The notes beneath the pieces were generated by a model. The model was given only the letters and a program-made list of their open reading frames with translations. It made no database searches and was not told the origin of the DNA. 64,000 nucleotides of DNA from Flagellimonas chongwuensis (GTDB lineage Bacteria > Bacteroidota > Bacteroidia > Flavobacteriales > Flavobacteriaceae). The stretch is from positions 1-64,000 of the forward strand of contig NZ_WYET01000004.1 in the NCBI RefSeq assembly GCF_013376415.1, in the 5' to 3' direction. The translations under genes and the position numbers were made by a program. Positions 42,355 to 51,179 of the stretch are shown piece after piece (the first letter of the stretch is position 1; the number at the start of each line of letters is the position of its first letter).

Positions 42355-43672
42355 CCCAAACATTTTTTTCCAGATCTATTGACCCGTTGAGCTCTTCGGT
42401 CACGACACGGTCGATAATAGAAATGCCCTGTTTTGCCATATTTTCAAAAGTGTCTATGCCATTGTTGGGGAAGTTTTGTCTAGTCCTATGGATGTTATAC
42501 CGGTTGGAAAATTGTCTACCAAAGTCCTTTTCAATTCCGTCCTTGCCCATCATAAAACCGAGTAATCCGCCCCATGTTGCCGTTGGATTGTCCGAGTCCC
42601 AACCTGTCAATGCTCCAATTTTGATGGTTTCTTTGAGGTCACCCTCACCATAAAACAAACTGACCAGACTTGCCGCGAAATTGATTCCGGCCGCAAAGCA
42701 ACCATTGCAGTATAAATCTTTAGAAGTGATATCGTAACCATCTTCTTGATTCACCTGATATCTTATATAAATAGAATCTCTTGTTTGTTCCCAAGGAATT
42801 CCAGATTGATATAATTTTTTGGTATAGTCGAACATTTTGGCCGGGTAGCTATCATCCGGAAGTATGGTTCTTGCTTTATTGGCCATCCATTCTAATTGCT
42901 GTTTTGCACTCTTCTCGTTGTCCGTAGAACTGGCAAGAGCGTGCATATAAACATAAAATTTGGAGATGTATTCTGATTCGTTCCGAGCAGTGGTCCTAAT
43001 GGGCAGGTTTGCTATTTTTAAGGCTACATCAGGTCTCCCAGGGGCAAAAAGTCCGAAAATCTCCGTGGTCAATTGGGCATCGATCATTTCATAATGCTCG
43101 TTGTTTTCAGGATTGCCCGTTTCGGGAGGAAGCACATCTTCTTTCATTAGATCAAAAGCTCTTTGGTTGGAAACCCATAGGTAGTTTTCTTCTTCAGCTT
43201 TGATATGTTTTAACCACCCGTCACGGATTTGTTCCGGTGTCAACATACTGGTTTTATTCTCGTAAAGGAGGTGTTGATATAGGTATTCGATATCCGTATC
43301 GTCATCGGAACCCCAGACTTCTGTAGTATCCCGAAAAACAAAATCAATAGTTTCCGAAAGTTCACTAGGAACACCTTCGCCCCAAATGCTGGGTTGGTCC
43401 GGTTGTCCCCAATCGGCACGCGTATAAAAATCCCCGGTCCGTATTTCCCCAATATTTCCGATTTTATCCATTTCGGTGACCAATCCCGTCCAATTCGCGA
43501 TACATTGGCCTAACCAAAATCCATATAATTGATTTTTGTAAGCGTCTCTGGAAACAATTAGCTGTTCTTCTTTTGATTTGTTTATATCTTCAGACTTTTT
43601 TGGCTGTTGGCGACAGGAAAGTATGCCAATCGTACAGATAAATATTATCGGAATTCTTTTCATATTGTTCAA
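42311..43672 (-). CDS. ADP-ribosylglycohydrolase-fold lipoprotein (453 aa)
   Basis: A lipoprotein signal peptide (IPIIFICTIGILSC) places the protein at a membrane outside the cytoplasm. The body resembles the ARH fold: YGFWLGQCIANWTGLVTEMD at the start, the metal motif GSDDDTDIEYLY near 120-131, and the second acidic cluster GWDSDNPTATWGGLLGFMMG near 366-385. ARH enzymes remove ADP-ribose from proteins, but a lipoprotein form is unlikely to meet ADP-ribosylated proteins, so a nucleoside- or sugar-linked substrate outside is more plausible. Convergent with, and overlapping, the oxidoreductase gene. Confidence 0.8.
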   Translation of the reverse strand: MNNMKRIPIIFICTIGILSCRQQPKKSEDINKSKEEQLIVSRDAYKNQLYGFWLGQCIANWTGLVTEMDKIGNIGEIRTGDFYTRADWGQPDQPSIWGEGVPSELSETIDFVFRDTTEVWGSDDDTDIEYLYQHLLYENKTSMLTPEQIRDGWLKHIKAEEENYLWVSNQRAFDLMKEDVLPPETGNPENNEHYEMIDAQLTTEIFGLFAPGRPDVALKIANLPIRTTARNESEYISKFYVYMHALASSTDNEKSAKQQLEWMANKARTILPDDSYPAKMFDYTKKLYQSGIPWEQTRDSIYIRYQVNQEDGYDITSKDLYCNGCFAAGINFAASLVSLFYGEGDLKETIKIGALTGWDSDNPTATWGGLLGFMMGKDGIEKDFGRQFSNRYNIHRTRQNFPNNGIDTFENMAKQGISIIDRVVTEELNGSIDLEKNVWVIPQTRNQVQNPME

Positions 43673-43708
43673 TTCATCTAATCAAAGTGACCCCAACTTT
43701 ACGAACAT

Positions 43709-44623
43709 CTAATTTACATTGTAAATGTAATCTACAGTAACTGAGTTCCTCTCGTTACTTTTTTCTACGGGAAAACCTTCATCATTGTACTGATATATAA
43801 AAGTGTGATTTTGAAGACCTCCAAAGTCATTGTTCTCCACCATAAATTGGACTATATTATTTGAATTACTATAAATGTTGTTCTCATCATAGAATAAAAA
43901 TTCCCAGCCACCAATCACATTTAGATAATTGGTTAATGTAGAAAGGTTTAAGAAAACCTCGGAGTTAAAGGGATTGGTTTTATCGTCATATTGATAGGTA
44001 AGTATATTGGTGTCATTTAATGTTTTTTTGGTGAGATTACCTTTTGAATACTCGAAGACAATAGTGAAATCAATACTTTCTTGATAAAAACTGATTAGAT
44101 TATTATTTGAGTCGAGTGTTATTTTTCTATCCCTGTCATCAATCAAATCAATAAAATCAATCTCTGATGAATTGTGAACAATGCTATATTCTTGAACTTT
44201 ATCTCCGTCATAAAAAGATTCAATTTTCGTAATTAGACCATCATTATTATAACTCACTATAGTTTCTTCGGTAGTGGAACTTCCATTTTCCTTATCTAAT
44301 TCGACTGTGGCTAATTTTACAATATTTCCTGACTCTATCTGGATTTCAATCGAGGTTTCTTTCTTGATGTAATCTACTTCCCATAGTTGTAATAATCCAT
44401 TCTCATTGACAGAAAAAGAATTGCTGAAGTCTGTAAAATCAAAAGCATCATCTGTCGATGAAGTAATATTAGATGTAATTTGAGTCAAATACACAGTTCC
44501 CTCTTCTTCAGGTTCTTCGGGACTCAATTCCTCTTCATTTTCAATCTCTTCACTAAATGTATTATTATCAGAACATGATAGGTTAAGGATGAATACAAGA
44601 AATAAAATGGTATAATTTTTCAT
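43709..44623 (-). CDS. Lipoprotein of unknown function (304 aa)
   Basis: The start is set at 44623, giving a lipoprotein signal (KNYTILFLVFILNLSCSDN); the longer frame to 44737 would enter the next gene. An acidic linker of Glu residues (EEIENEEELSPEEPEEEG) follows. The body then has repeated short strands of the form 'YNNDGLITKIESFYDG', 'YQYDDKTNPF', 'YQYNDEGFPVEKS', like the YD/Rhs-type or DUF4595-like beta-repeat proteins of Bacteroidota. Surface or periplasmic; function unknown. Visibly more A+T-rich than its neighbours. Confidence 0.72.
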   Translation of the reverse strand: MKNYTILFLVFILNLSCSDNNTFSEEIENEEELSPEEPEEEGTVYLTQITSNITSSTDDAFDFTDFSNSFSVNENGLLQLWEVDYIKKETSIEIQIESGNIVKLATVELDKENGSSTTEETIVSYNNDGLITKIESFYDGDKVQEYSIVHNSSEIDFIDLIDDRDRKITLDSNNNLISFYQESIDFTIVFEYSKGNLTKKTLNDTNILTYQYDDKTNPFNSEVFLNLSTLTNYLNVIGGWEFLFYDENNIYSNSNNIVQFMVENNDFGGLQNHTFIYQYNDEGFPVEKSNERNSVTVDYIYNVN

Positions 44624-44699
44624 TGAAATTTTATAATCATTGCCTAGCAAGAATACATATTTTCTTACAATTAAAAGCAAGTTGATTGTCAAACAACAA

Positions 44700-45464
44700 T
44701 TAAAATCTCTCAAAAACCCCCAACCCAAACAGTGCAAAATCGTACTTTACAGGGTCGGTGGGGTCCAATTTTCTTAGATTTTTGTCCAATTCCTGTAATG
44801 CTTTGGCATCGTTCTGTTTACGTTTGAGCAATTTTAGTTTACGTGCTACATTGCCGGAATGTACATCTAAGGGACAGGAGAGTTTTGACGGGTCAATACC
44901 TTTCCATAAACCAAAGTCCACTCCCGTGCTGTTATCGCGGACCATCCATCGCAAAAACATATTGATACGCTTGGCTGCAGAACCTTTATTTGGGTCCGAA
45001 ACATGCTTTTGCGTTCGACTCTGATGTGGCAGCTCAAAAAAAACTTCCTTGAACTTGGAAATGGCGGGCTGCATGGAATCCTTGGTCTGGTGTTGTGTGA
45101 AAATGGTCTCCAGACCACCATGATTCTTATAAATGTTTTGAAGACTCGCAATAAAATAAACAAGGTCGATTCCGTTAAAAGTGCGGTGAACAAAAGGGGA
45201 GAGGCGCTGCAAATCTTCCCCGGAATGGTTCATTACAAAATCGTAAGGAGCATGGCCCATCAGATCCACTAACCTAGTTGCATTTTTGATGATACTCTTT
45301 CGGTTTCCCCAAGCAATGGTAGCCGTTAAAAATGCACTGATCTCAATATCTTCCTTCCGACTGAATATATGTGGAATCTGTAAAGGATCATCCTCTAAAA
45401 ATTTGGGATGGTTGTATTCCAATACCTTGGCATCCAGAAATTCTTTGAGCTCAGCTTTGGTCAT
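44700..45464 (-). CDS. TIGR02757/DUF2400-like protein (254 aa)
   Basis: Soluble protein starting MTKAELKEFLDAKVLEYNHP, with ISAFLTATIAWGNRKSIIKN near 44-63 and a C-terminal LSCPLDVHSGNVARKLKLLK near 198-217. The latter pattern (PLDxHxxxVAR) recalls the HhH-GPD DNA-glycosylase region; the family is a conserved bacterial one (TIGR02757) without assigned function. The ATG at 45464 follows the ABC ATPase stop by one base and is preferred over 45482. Probably translated with that ATPase, although no functional link is evident. Confidence 0.8.
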   Translation of the reverse strand: MTKAELKEFLDAKVLEYNHPKFLEDDPLQIPHIFSRKEDIEISAFLTATIAWGNRKSIIKNATRLVDLMGHAPYDFVMNHSGEDLQRLSPFVHRTFNGIDLVYFIASLQNIYKNHGGLETIFTQHQTKDSMQPAISKFKEVFFELPHQSRTQKHVSDPNKGSAAKRINMFLRWMVRDNSTGVDFGLWKGIDPSKLSCPLDVHSGNVARKLKLLKRKQNDAKALQELDKNLRKLDPTDPVKYDFALFGLGVFERF

Positions 45465-45465
45465 A

Positions 45466-46134
45466 TCAATCCTTGGAAACAATCAAACCATCCACCATGG
45501 TGAGTTTACGGTCCGCCATATCGGCCAAATCCAAGTTGTGGGTCACCAAAACAAAGGTCTGCCCAAACTCATCACGTAATTTAAAAAACAATTTGTGAAG
45601 ATTCTCAGCACTTTCTGAGTCCAAATTACCACTGGGTTCATCAGCAAAAACAACGGAAGGATTGTTCATTAAGGAACGGGCCACGGCCACACGTTGCTGT
45701 TCACCGCCAGAAAGTGCGTTAGGTTTATGGTCATAGCGATCTTTCAATCCCAGAAAGTCCAACAACTCTTTGGCTCGTTTTTCAGCTTCAACTTTGGGTG
45801 TTTTTTTGATGAAAGCTGGTATGCATACATTTTCCAGTGCCGTAAACTCGGGCAATAACTGGTGGAACTGAAAAATGAAACCGATATGTTCATTTCTGAA
45901 TTTGGCCAAATTCTTGTCGTTGAGTTGGTTTACGTCCGTATCATTGATCAACAATGTGCTTTCACCCTTGTTGGTCGGGGTATCCAAAGTTCCCAAAATT
46001 TGCAGTAGGGTCGTTTTTCCTGCTCCCGAAGCACCGACAATCGATACAACTTCACCTTTCTTGATTTCGAGATCAACGCCTTGCAGAACTTTGAGATCTC
46101 CGTAACTTTTTTGAATATTTGTGGCATTTATCAT
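45466..46134 (-). CDS. lolD-like: ABC transporter ATPase, LolD/MacB type (222 aa)
   Basis: Walker [10 protein letters not shown] near 33-41, Q-loop FQFHQLLPE, signature [15 protein letters not shown] near 142-156, Walker [16 protein letters not shown] near 161-175, and a switch His in [13 protein letters not shown]. The order and the SGNLDSE sequence are typical of LolD/MacB/FtsE-class ATPases that work with FtsX-like permeases, here probably lipoprotein release or an export pump. No permease gene is adjacent, so the partner lies elsewhere. Opens the short unit with the TIGR02757-like gene. Confidence 0.88.
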   Translation of the reverse strand: MINATNIQKSYGDLKVLQGVDLEIKKGEVVSIVGASGAGKTTLLQILGTLDTPTNKGESTLLINDTDVNQLNDKNLAKFRNEHIGFIFQFHQLLPEFTALENVCIPAFIKKTPKVEAEKRAKELLDFLGLKDRYDHKPNALSGGEQQRVAVARSLMNNPSVVFADEPSGNLDSESAENLHKLFFKLRDEFGQTFVLVTHNLDLADMADRKLTMVDGLIVSKD

Positions 46135-46338
46135 AAGTACAACTTCGCTGGTCGAAGATAATCATTACCGTTGTATCGCAAAGATGATCGTTTTAAGTCG
46201 ATTTCCATAACTTTTAAAGTTTTAAGCGTAATTGGGGGCTTTACTGTTTGGGCAAAAGTCTTTTTCATTTGAAACACGGGATTAAGTTTATGGTTATACC
46301 TTCGACCAATAGATACATAAATATTTGTTAGAAATCAG

Positions 46339-46366
46339 TTGTAAGAACAAATATTGTTTAACTTTG
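46339..46366 (+). promoter_or_regulatory. Bacteroidota-type promoter for msrA-folE
   Basis: TTG at 46339-46341 and TAACTTTG at 46359-46366, 17 bases apart. The predicted transcription start is within a few bases of the ATG at 46374, so the message may have almost no leader. Confidence 0.45.
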
Positions 46367-46373
46367 ATTTAAA

Positions 46374-46937
46374 ATGGATAAACAAAAAAATACTCAATTA
46401 GATACTGCGATTTTTGCCGGGGGCTGTTTCTGGTGCACAGAAGCTGTTTTTCAACGGCTTGATGGGGTAGAGGCAGTAGTTTCTGGATATACTGGCGGTA
46501 ACATTAAGAATCCGGCGTATCGGGAAATCTGTACCGGGCGAACCGGACATGCCGAAGGGGTGAAAATTACTTTTGATTCTTCAAAAATATCCTATGCAGA
46601 ATTATTGGAGGTTTTTTTCGCCACCCACGACCCAACAACCCTTAATCGACAAGGCAATGATGTGGGCACGCAATATAGAAGCGAAATTTTTTATACTTCC
46701 AGTGAGCAAAAGCAATTGGCAGAGGATTTCATCAAATTACTGGAAAAGGAAAATATCTTTGATTCGCCAATAGTCACCGCTGTCTCGGAGGAGAAACCCT
46801 TTTATCTGGCCGAAGAGGAGCATCACAATTACTACAACGATCACAGACAACAACCGTATTGTCAAATCATAATTGATCCCAAGATCAAAAAACTAAACAA
46901 TTATTTTTCAAAAAAGCTAAAGAATGGCACCATATAG
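46374..46937 (+). CDS. msrA: Peptide-methionine (S)-S-oxide reductase (187 aa)
   Basis: Repairs oxidised methionine. The catalytic motif [19 protein letters not shown] lies near residues 13-31 with the nucleophile Cys in GCFWC. Other family blocks are [50 protein letters not shown] and [11 protein letters not shown]. The length is normal for a free-standing MsrA; no MsrB domain is fused. No signal peptide, so cytoplasmic. Its last 14 bases overlap the start of folE in another frame, pointing to a two-gene operon. Confidence 0.97.
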   Translation: MDKQKNTQLDTAIFAGGCFWCTEAVFQRLDGVEAVVSGYTGGNIKNPAYREICTGRTGHAEGVKITFDSSKISYAELLEVFFATHDPTTLNRQGNDVGTQYRSEIFYTSSEQKQLAEDFIKLLEKENIFDSPIVTAVSEEKPFYLAEEEHHNYYNDHRQQPYCQIIIDPKIKKLNNYFSKKLKNGTI

Positions 46938-47523
46938 GAACCTCGAAGAGTACAATATTGAAATTACCAATGAGGTAAAAGATCATTTCTCCAAGATTGT
47001 GGACGATATTGGGGAAGATGCAACTCGCGAAGGGTTGATAAAAACACCTGAAAGGGCGGCAAAAGCAATGCTGTTCCTTACTCAGGGATATCAGCAAAAC
47101 GCAGAAGAAATACTAAAGGGAGCCATGTTTGCCGAAGATTATGATGATATGGTGATCATTAAGGATATTGAATTGTATTCCCTTTGCGAGCACCATATGC
47201 TTCCGTTTTTTGGCAAAGCACACGTTGCCTACATTCCCAATGGCCACATTGTTGGGTTGAGCAAAATCCCTAGAGTGGTCGATGTTTTTGCAAGAAGACT
47301 ACAGGTACAGGAACGGTTGACGCACGATATTTTGGAATGCATCAATAAAACCTTAAAACCTAAGGGAGTGGCCGTAGTTATTGAAGCTTCACATATGTGC
47401 ATGATGATGCGCGGGGTGCAAAAACAGAACTCGGTCACAACCACCTCTGGATTCCGGGGACAGTTCGAAAAAATAGAGACCCGAAACGAGTTTTTAAAGC
47501 TGATCAGCGCCGATTTGTCATAA
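46924..47523 (+). CDS. folE: GTP cyclohydrolase I (199 aa)
   Basis: First enzyme of the tetrahydrofolate/pterin pathway, converting GTP to dihydroneopterin triphosphate. Zinc ligands are visible in LCEHHMLPF near 88-96 (Cys and His) and in [10 protein letters not shown] near 157-166. [20 protein letters not shown] near 31-50 and [20 protein letters not shown] near 114-133 are family hallmarks. Normal length, cytoplasmic. Overlaps msrA by 14 bases. Confidence 0.97.
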   Translation: MAPYRNLEEYNIEITNEVKDHFSKIVDDIGEDATREGLIKTPERAAKAMLFLTQGYQQNAEEILKGAMFAEDYDDMVIIKDIELYSLCEHHMLPFFGKAHVAYIPNGHIVGLSKIPRVVDVFARRLQVQERLTHDILECINKTLKPKGVAVVIEASHMCMMMRGVQKQNSVTTTSGFRGQFEKIETRNEFLKLISADLS

Positions 47524-47563
47524 TCTACTTTTCCAATTAGATGGGAATTGCTATTTTTCCCAC

Positions 47564-47866
47564 ATGGCAGAAGAAAAAGACAAAAAGTACCGTAACCTAT
47601 TTCTAGGATTATTGTTCGATGCCATTGGTATGCTATCCTTTGTTATACCAGGCATAGGAGAGTTTTCCGATGTAATTTGGGCCCCAGTGGCAGGTTGGCT
47701 CATGACCCGCTTGTATAAAGGAAAAATAGGTCAGGCGGCCGGTGTGGTTACTTTTGTAGAGGAGTTGGTACCTGGACTGGATGTGATTCCAACCTTTACA
47801 TTGACATGGATTTACACTTATGTGTTGAGCAAGAAAAAAGGCCAACCCAAACAGGTCGACCTTTAA
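47564..47866 (+). CDS. Small membrane protein of unknown function (100 aa)
   Basis: Two to three hydrophobic segments (LFLGLLFDAIGMLSFVIPGI, DVIWAPVAGWLMTRLY, IPTFTLTWIYTYVL), with charged N- and C-termini predicted in the cytoplasm. The FDAIGMLSFVIPGIGEFSDV stretch looks like a re-entrant or glycine-rich helix pair and is, as far as I recall, common to small flavobacterial membrane proteins. No function known. 40 bases after folE, possibly in the same transcript; convergent with the TonB receptor gene. Confidence 0.75.
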   Translation: MAEEKDKKYRNLFLGLLFDAIGMLSFVIPGIGEFSDVIWAPVAGWLMTRLYKGKIGQAAGVVTFVEELVPGLDVIPTFTLTWIYTYVLSKKKGQPKQVDL

Positions 47867-47890
47867 TTCATTCTTTAAAAAGTATTTTTT

Positions 47891-50194
47891 TTAAAGCGGA
47901 ACGCTTAAGCTAAAAGATATATTTCTGCCAATGTTGGCAATGCCATCTGCTTTTAATCTTGATAAGTGAGAAATGTAATTCTCATCAAACAAGTTGTTCG
48001 CTGTTATGGAATATCCCACCTTTTGATCAAAAATTCTCATATCTCCACCCAAACCAATATTAAATAAATTGTATCTGCCGGTGGGCGTTTCAAAATCTGC
48101 CACTTTGTTTTGGTCAAAATTGGTTTGTAAGGTCACAAAAGCGTAGCATTTATAATCTTGATTTCGTTTTTTCCACTCAACCCGGAACGTATTGGTCCAG
48201 CGGTTGGCAGGAATCAAAGGAAGATTTGATTTGTCCTCCAACTGTCCGTAAACTATATCGTAACTACTTTCCAGATGTAACCAATCCACAGGGTGGGGGT
48301 GCAAATGGAACCCAAACTCTCCACCATACAAAATGGCATTTTGCTGTTGAAAGTCATACACAGGGTCTGCCTCACGGAATTCACCTGTTGGCTCCAAATA
48401 AATATAATCGTTCACGATATTGTAGAATGAATTGATGTAGGCCTCAAGGTGTTTGTTGCCATACTCCAGTGCCAAATCCACTTGAAAATTTTGCTCGCTG
48501 TCCAAATCTTGATTACCGATTTCTACCCTATTTGCACCACTGTGCAAACCATTGGAAGCCAATTCGGATAAGTTGGGCGCCCTGAATCCAGTAGCCAGAT
48601 TTAAACGTCCAAGGATATTTTGGGTCAAATCCATTCGATAGCCCACGGCGGCATTAAAACTGTTGAAATTCTTGTCCAAAGATGGGATGAATTCTTCGTC
48701 TCCTTCAATACCGCTGGCCTCACCATTAATGGACCTGAGGTCATAACGTAATCCAATCTGAAAATCACTTTTATCAAAATGGATATGTGAGGTTGCCAGA
48801 ATCCCAAAATCGTTTGTAGTAGCATTGGGCACCAAAACCTCTTCTCCAAAGTTTTCATTGGTCTGATGCATCCCCTGCACCCCAAAGATTGTGGTCATTT
48901 TACCCCATTGAGGGTTAAATTGTATGTTATAGTTAAAAGTACTCAAGCGCATATCAAGGGCTGCACCCTCGTGGCCTTCTTCCTCATGTTCCTCGCCTTC
49001 GTGTTCTTCCTCTTCGGCGTGTTCCTCGCCCTCCTCATGTTCGTGCTCGTCTTCATGTTCATGGTGGTGCTCTTCGAACTCCTTTCTATTGTTCACGGTA
49101 TAGCCAAATGTGGCCTCAAGACTCGATTTTTTGAAAAAGAAGTTGTTCTTGGAACTAATAATGTGGGTCGTTAGCTCTTGATAGGGCATCAATGGGTCAC
49201 GATCATTGTTTTGTACGCCGATCTCTTCTGGAATTCCCAGTTCCGAACCATTATAATTGTATCTAAGCTCTGTTTTAAATTTGGAAGCCTGATAAGCAAG
49301 ACCCGTTTTTAAATCTGCTTCGTTGAACCTTGAGTTGGTCACACTGGTTCCATCTCCTGTTTCATAATCGGCATTTGAAGCATAAGCGCCCCTGACCAAA
49401 AATTTAAGTTTTTCCCCAGAAGTTTTGAATCCTGCATTTGCATTGTAACCAAGGGTATTCGTGAAGTATCTCATATTCACATCACCGGAAGTCTCACCAG
49501 CTGTCTCGAATTTTTCGGGATTAAGGTAAAGCACACCTCCCAAAGCATCCGAACCATATAATAAGGACGCTGGGCCTTTGATTACCTCTACACTAGAGAT
49601 TCCGGCATCATTTATTCCCAATCCGTGCTCACCACCATATTGCTGGTTCTCCAACCTCACGCCTTGAGTATAAACAAGTACACGGTTAAAGCTCAGACCA
49701 CGAATTACGGGCTTTCCGATGCCCACCCCAGTAGAGACCGAAGATACACCAGGTATATTGGTAATTCCTTCAGATAAGGTTATTCCTCCTTGTTGTTTGA
49801 GTTCCTCCATGGATTTTTGCTCCACCTTCATCACATTTTCACGTTGGAGCTTATGGAAAGGAGTGGATAGGACCACTTCATCCATTTCTATGGCGGATGG
49901 AGTCATTTGGTAGTCTAATTGATTACTTCCTGTATTTATTTCAATGGAAGTTGAATACGTTTCAAACCCAATATAGGAAATCACTAGTTTGTAATTTCCT
50001 TCCGGTAAGTTCTTTAATAGGAAGTCTCCGTTTTCATCGGTTACCGTTCCGTTTTCCAATTGAGGAATATAAACGGAAACTTGTTCCAATGGTGCGCCTG
50101 TTTCGGCGTCGGCCACGTTTCCTGATAATGAGTTTTGGGTATATGTTAAAAGGGGGAACAATGCCAATAGCATTGTGGTACAAAATTGTTTCAT
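47891..50194 (-). CDS. TonB-dependent outer-membrane receptor with His/Glu-rich loop (767 aa)
   Basis: Signal peptide (FCTTMLLALFPLLTYTQ). A carboxypeptidase-regulatory-like domain covers about 20-105 (GNVADAETGAPLEQVSVYIP), the plug domain about 110-230 (IRGLSFNRVLVYTQGVRLEN, GPASLLYGSDALGG), then a 22-stranded barrel to the terminal residues SFSLSVPL. Around 48965-49080 an outer loop has a run of about 35 residues that is almost only His and Glu (HHHEHEDEHEHEEGEEH), as in the zinc receptor ZnuD. Zinc or another divalent metal is the likely cargo. Cotranscribed with a small Cys/His protein 39 bases upstream. Confidence 0.9.
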   Translation of the reverse strand: MKQFCTTMLLALFPLLTYTQNSLSGNVADAETGAPLEQVSVYIPQLENGTVTDENGDFLLKNLPEGNYKLVISYIGFETYSTSIEINTGSNQLDYQMTPSAIEMDEVVLSTPFHKLQRENVMKVEQKSMEELKQQGGITLSEGITNIPGVSSVSTGVGIGKPVIRGLSFNRVLVYTQGVRLENQQYGGEHGLGINDAGISSVEVIKGPASLLYGSDALGGVLYLNPEKFETAGETSGDVNMRYFTNTLGYNANAGFKTSGEKLKFLVRGAYASNADYETGDGTSVTNSRFNEADLKTGLAYQASKFKTELRYNYNGSELGIPEEIGVQNNDRDPLMPYQELTTHIISSKNNFFFKKSSLEATFGYTVNNRKEFEEHHHEHEDEHEHEEGEEHAEEEEHEGEEHEEEGHEGAALDMRLSTFNYNIQFNPQWGKMTTIFGVQGMHQTNENFGEEVLVPNATTNDFGILATSHIHFDKSDFQIGLRYDLRSINGEASGIEGDEEFIPSLDKNFNSFNAAVGYRMDLTQNILGRLNLATGFRAPNLSELASNGLHSGANRVEIGNQDLDSEQNFQVDLALEYGNKHLEAYINSFYNIVNDYIYLEPTGEFREADPVYDFQQQNAILYGGEFGFHLHPHPVDWLHLESSYDIVYGQLEDKSNLPLIPANRWTNTFRVEWKKRNQDYKCYAFVTLQTNFDQNKVADFETPTGRYNLFNIGLGGDMRIFDQKVGYSITANNLFDENYISHLSRLKADGIANIGRNISFSLSVPL

Positions 50195-50233
50195 TGTAAA
50201 AGATAAAAAGTTGACGAATCTAGAAAAATCTTA

Positions 50234-50572
50234 CTATGAAACTGATGGGGGAGCCCTTAAAGCCTGAAAAGACGCTTCTCGTGGCTCGTAAAAAAAAGAA
50301 TAATTTATGGTCTCATACTTTATTTCTGGTATGTCGACCGGTGTATATGTGAAGGTAATGTTGAACAGTACTTTGTTGGCGAGGGTGAAATCATTGAAAT
50401 CACAGTCCAGATTGCCATCGTGTATATGGTTTGTTCCAAACGCCACACAATGTTTTTCTTGATTGTGCTCGTACAACGTATGCCCTAACTTTATAACGGA
50501 GGGAGCTAGAATTGCTACCACCATCAGTAGGGAACTTAATATGAGTATGCGTTTGTGGAGGTTGGTAATCAT
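50234..50572 (-). CDS. Small exported protein with Cys/His pairs, partner of the TonB receptor (112 aa)
   Basis: An N-terminal hydrophobic segment (ILILSSLLMVVAILAPSVIK) acts as signal peptide or anchor. After it come HTLYEHNQEKHCVAFGTNHI and HDGNLDCDF, giving several His and two Cys that could hold a metal ion. The end reads FQALRAPPSVS, with an Arg-Ala-Pro-Pro tail. I have seen such tails on small proteins before TonB receptors in Bacteroidota but know no function. It is the first gene of the receptor operon. A role in sensing or passing on the imported metal is inference. Confidence 0.68.
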   Translation of the reverse strand: MITNLHKRILILSSLLMVVAILAPSVIKLGHTLYEHNQEKHCVAFGTNHIHDGNLDCDFNDFTLANKVLFNITFTYTPVDIPEIKYETINYSFFYEPREASFQALRAPPSVS

Positions 50573-50603
50573 ACGTTCGCAAAGTAACCAAGCCCATATT
50601 TGT

Positions 50604-50625
50604 TTTTATGTTAAAAAAAACATAA
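50604..50625. promoter_or_regulatory. A+T-rich dyad upstream of the TonB receptor operon
   Basis: TTTATGTT (50604-50611) and AACATAAA (50618-50625) are perfect inverted copies around six A residues, 32 bases before the ATG of the small Cys/His protein. The dyad could be an operator for a metalloregulator or a weak 3' end for the DUF6787-like gene. Confidence 0.35.
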
Positions 50626-50626
50626 A

Positions 50627-51142
50627 CTATGAAAGGAGAAAACCCAATCCCATCCGTTTTAGCATTTTTTTCTCAAAATTCCAGAAAAATTGATACTGTC
50701 CGAACAACCAGCCAATCCCAACCAAAAGAACTTGGTAAATAGGAAATATCAAAAGAATGCGAAGAGTCCAATAGATGGCCCCATGTATGTTTTCGTTATC
50801 AAAACCAATCCAATGGACCAAAGGGGCGGCCAGTTTTCCAGATAAACTTCCTGTAATGGCAAAAACAATAAAAATGGCTATCATTTCCCACTTATAGTCC
50901 ACTTTCCATTTGTTTTCCAACTTTTTGAAGCACCAAAGAAAGAACTTGATCAACATTACATGAATAATAAGCATAACACCAATGGCAAAAGGCCATTCGA
51001 ACACTGTATTATTAAGGCCAAAAGCATGTAATAAACTCCTAGAAACAAGATAAGCGGCGAGTAGGTTGAGAATTGTACCCAGAATGGGAAAAAGGATTTG
51101 CCAGTTCTTCTGGATTTCCCAACGTTGTTTTATTTTTTGCAT
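50627..51142 (-). CDS. DUF6787-like membrane protein (171 aa)
   Basis: Four hydrophobic segments (ILFPILGTILNLLAAYLVS, WPFAIGVMLIIHVMLIKFFL, MIAIFIVFAITGSLSGKLAA, ILLIFPIYQVLLVGIGWLF). The flanking blocks RWEIQKNWQILFP at the start and GQYQFFWNFEKKMLKRMGL at the end are characteristic of a flavobacterial family that I match to DUF6787. Inner membrane; function unknown. 37 bases after the DUF6146-like lipoprotein gene and possibly cotranscribed with it. Confidence 0.75.
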   Translation of the reverse strand: MQKIKQRWEIQKNWQILFPILGTILNLLAAYLVSRSLLHAFGLNNTVFEWPFAIGVMLIIHVMLIKFFLWCFKKLENKWKVDYKWEMIAIFIVFAITGSLSGKLAAPLVHWIGFDNENIHGAIYWTLRILLIFPIYQVLLVGIGWLFGQYQFFWNFEKKMLKRMGLGFLLS

Positions 51143-51179
51143 TGAAGGCTAAAGCTATAATCAATGCAAAAATAATACT

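Noticed and set aside
44624..44737. Upstream extension of the 304-aa lipoprotein gene
   Set aside because: It would remove the lipobox position and run into the TIGR02757-like gene.
47851..47860. Palindrome AGGTCGACCT as an operator or terminator
   Set aside because: Lies in the final codons of the 100-aa gene; too short to support a call.
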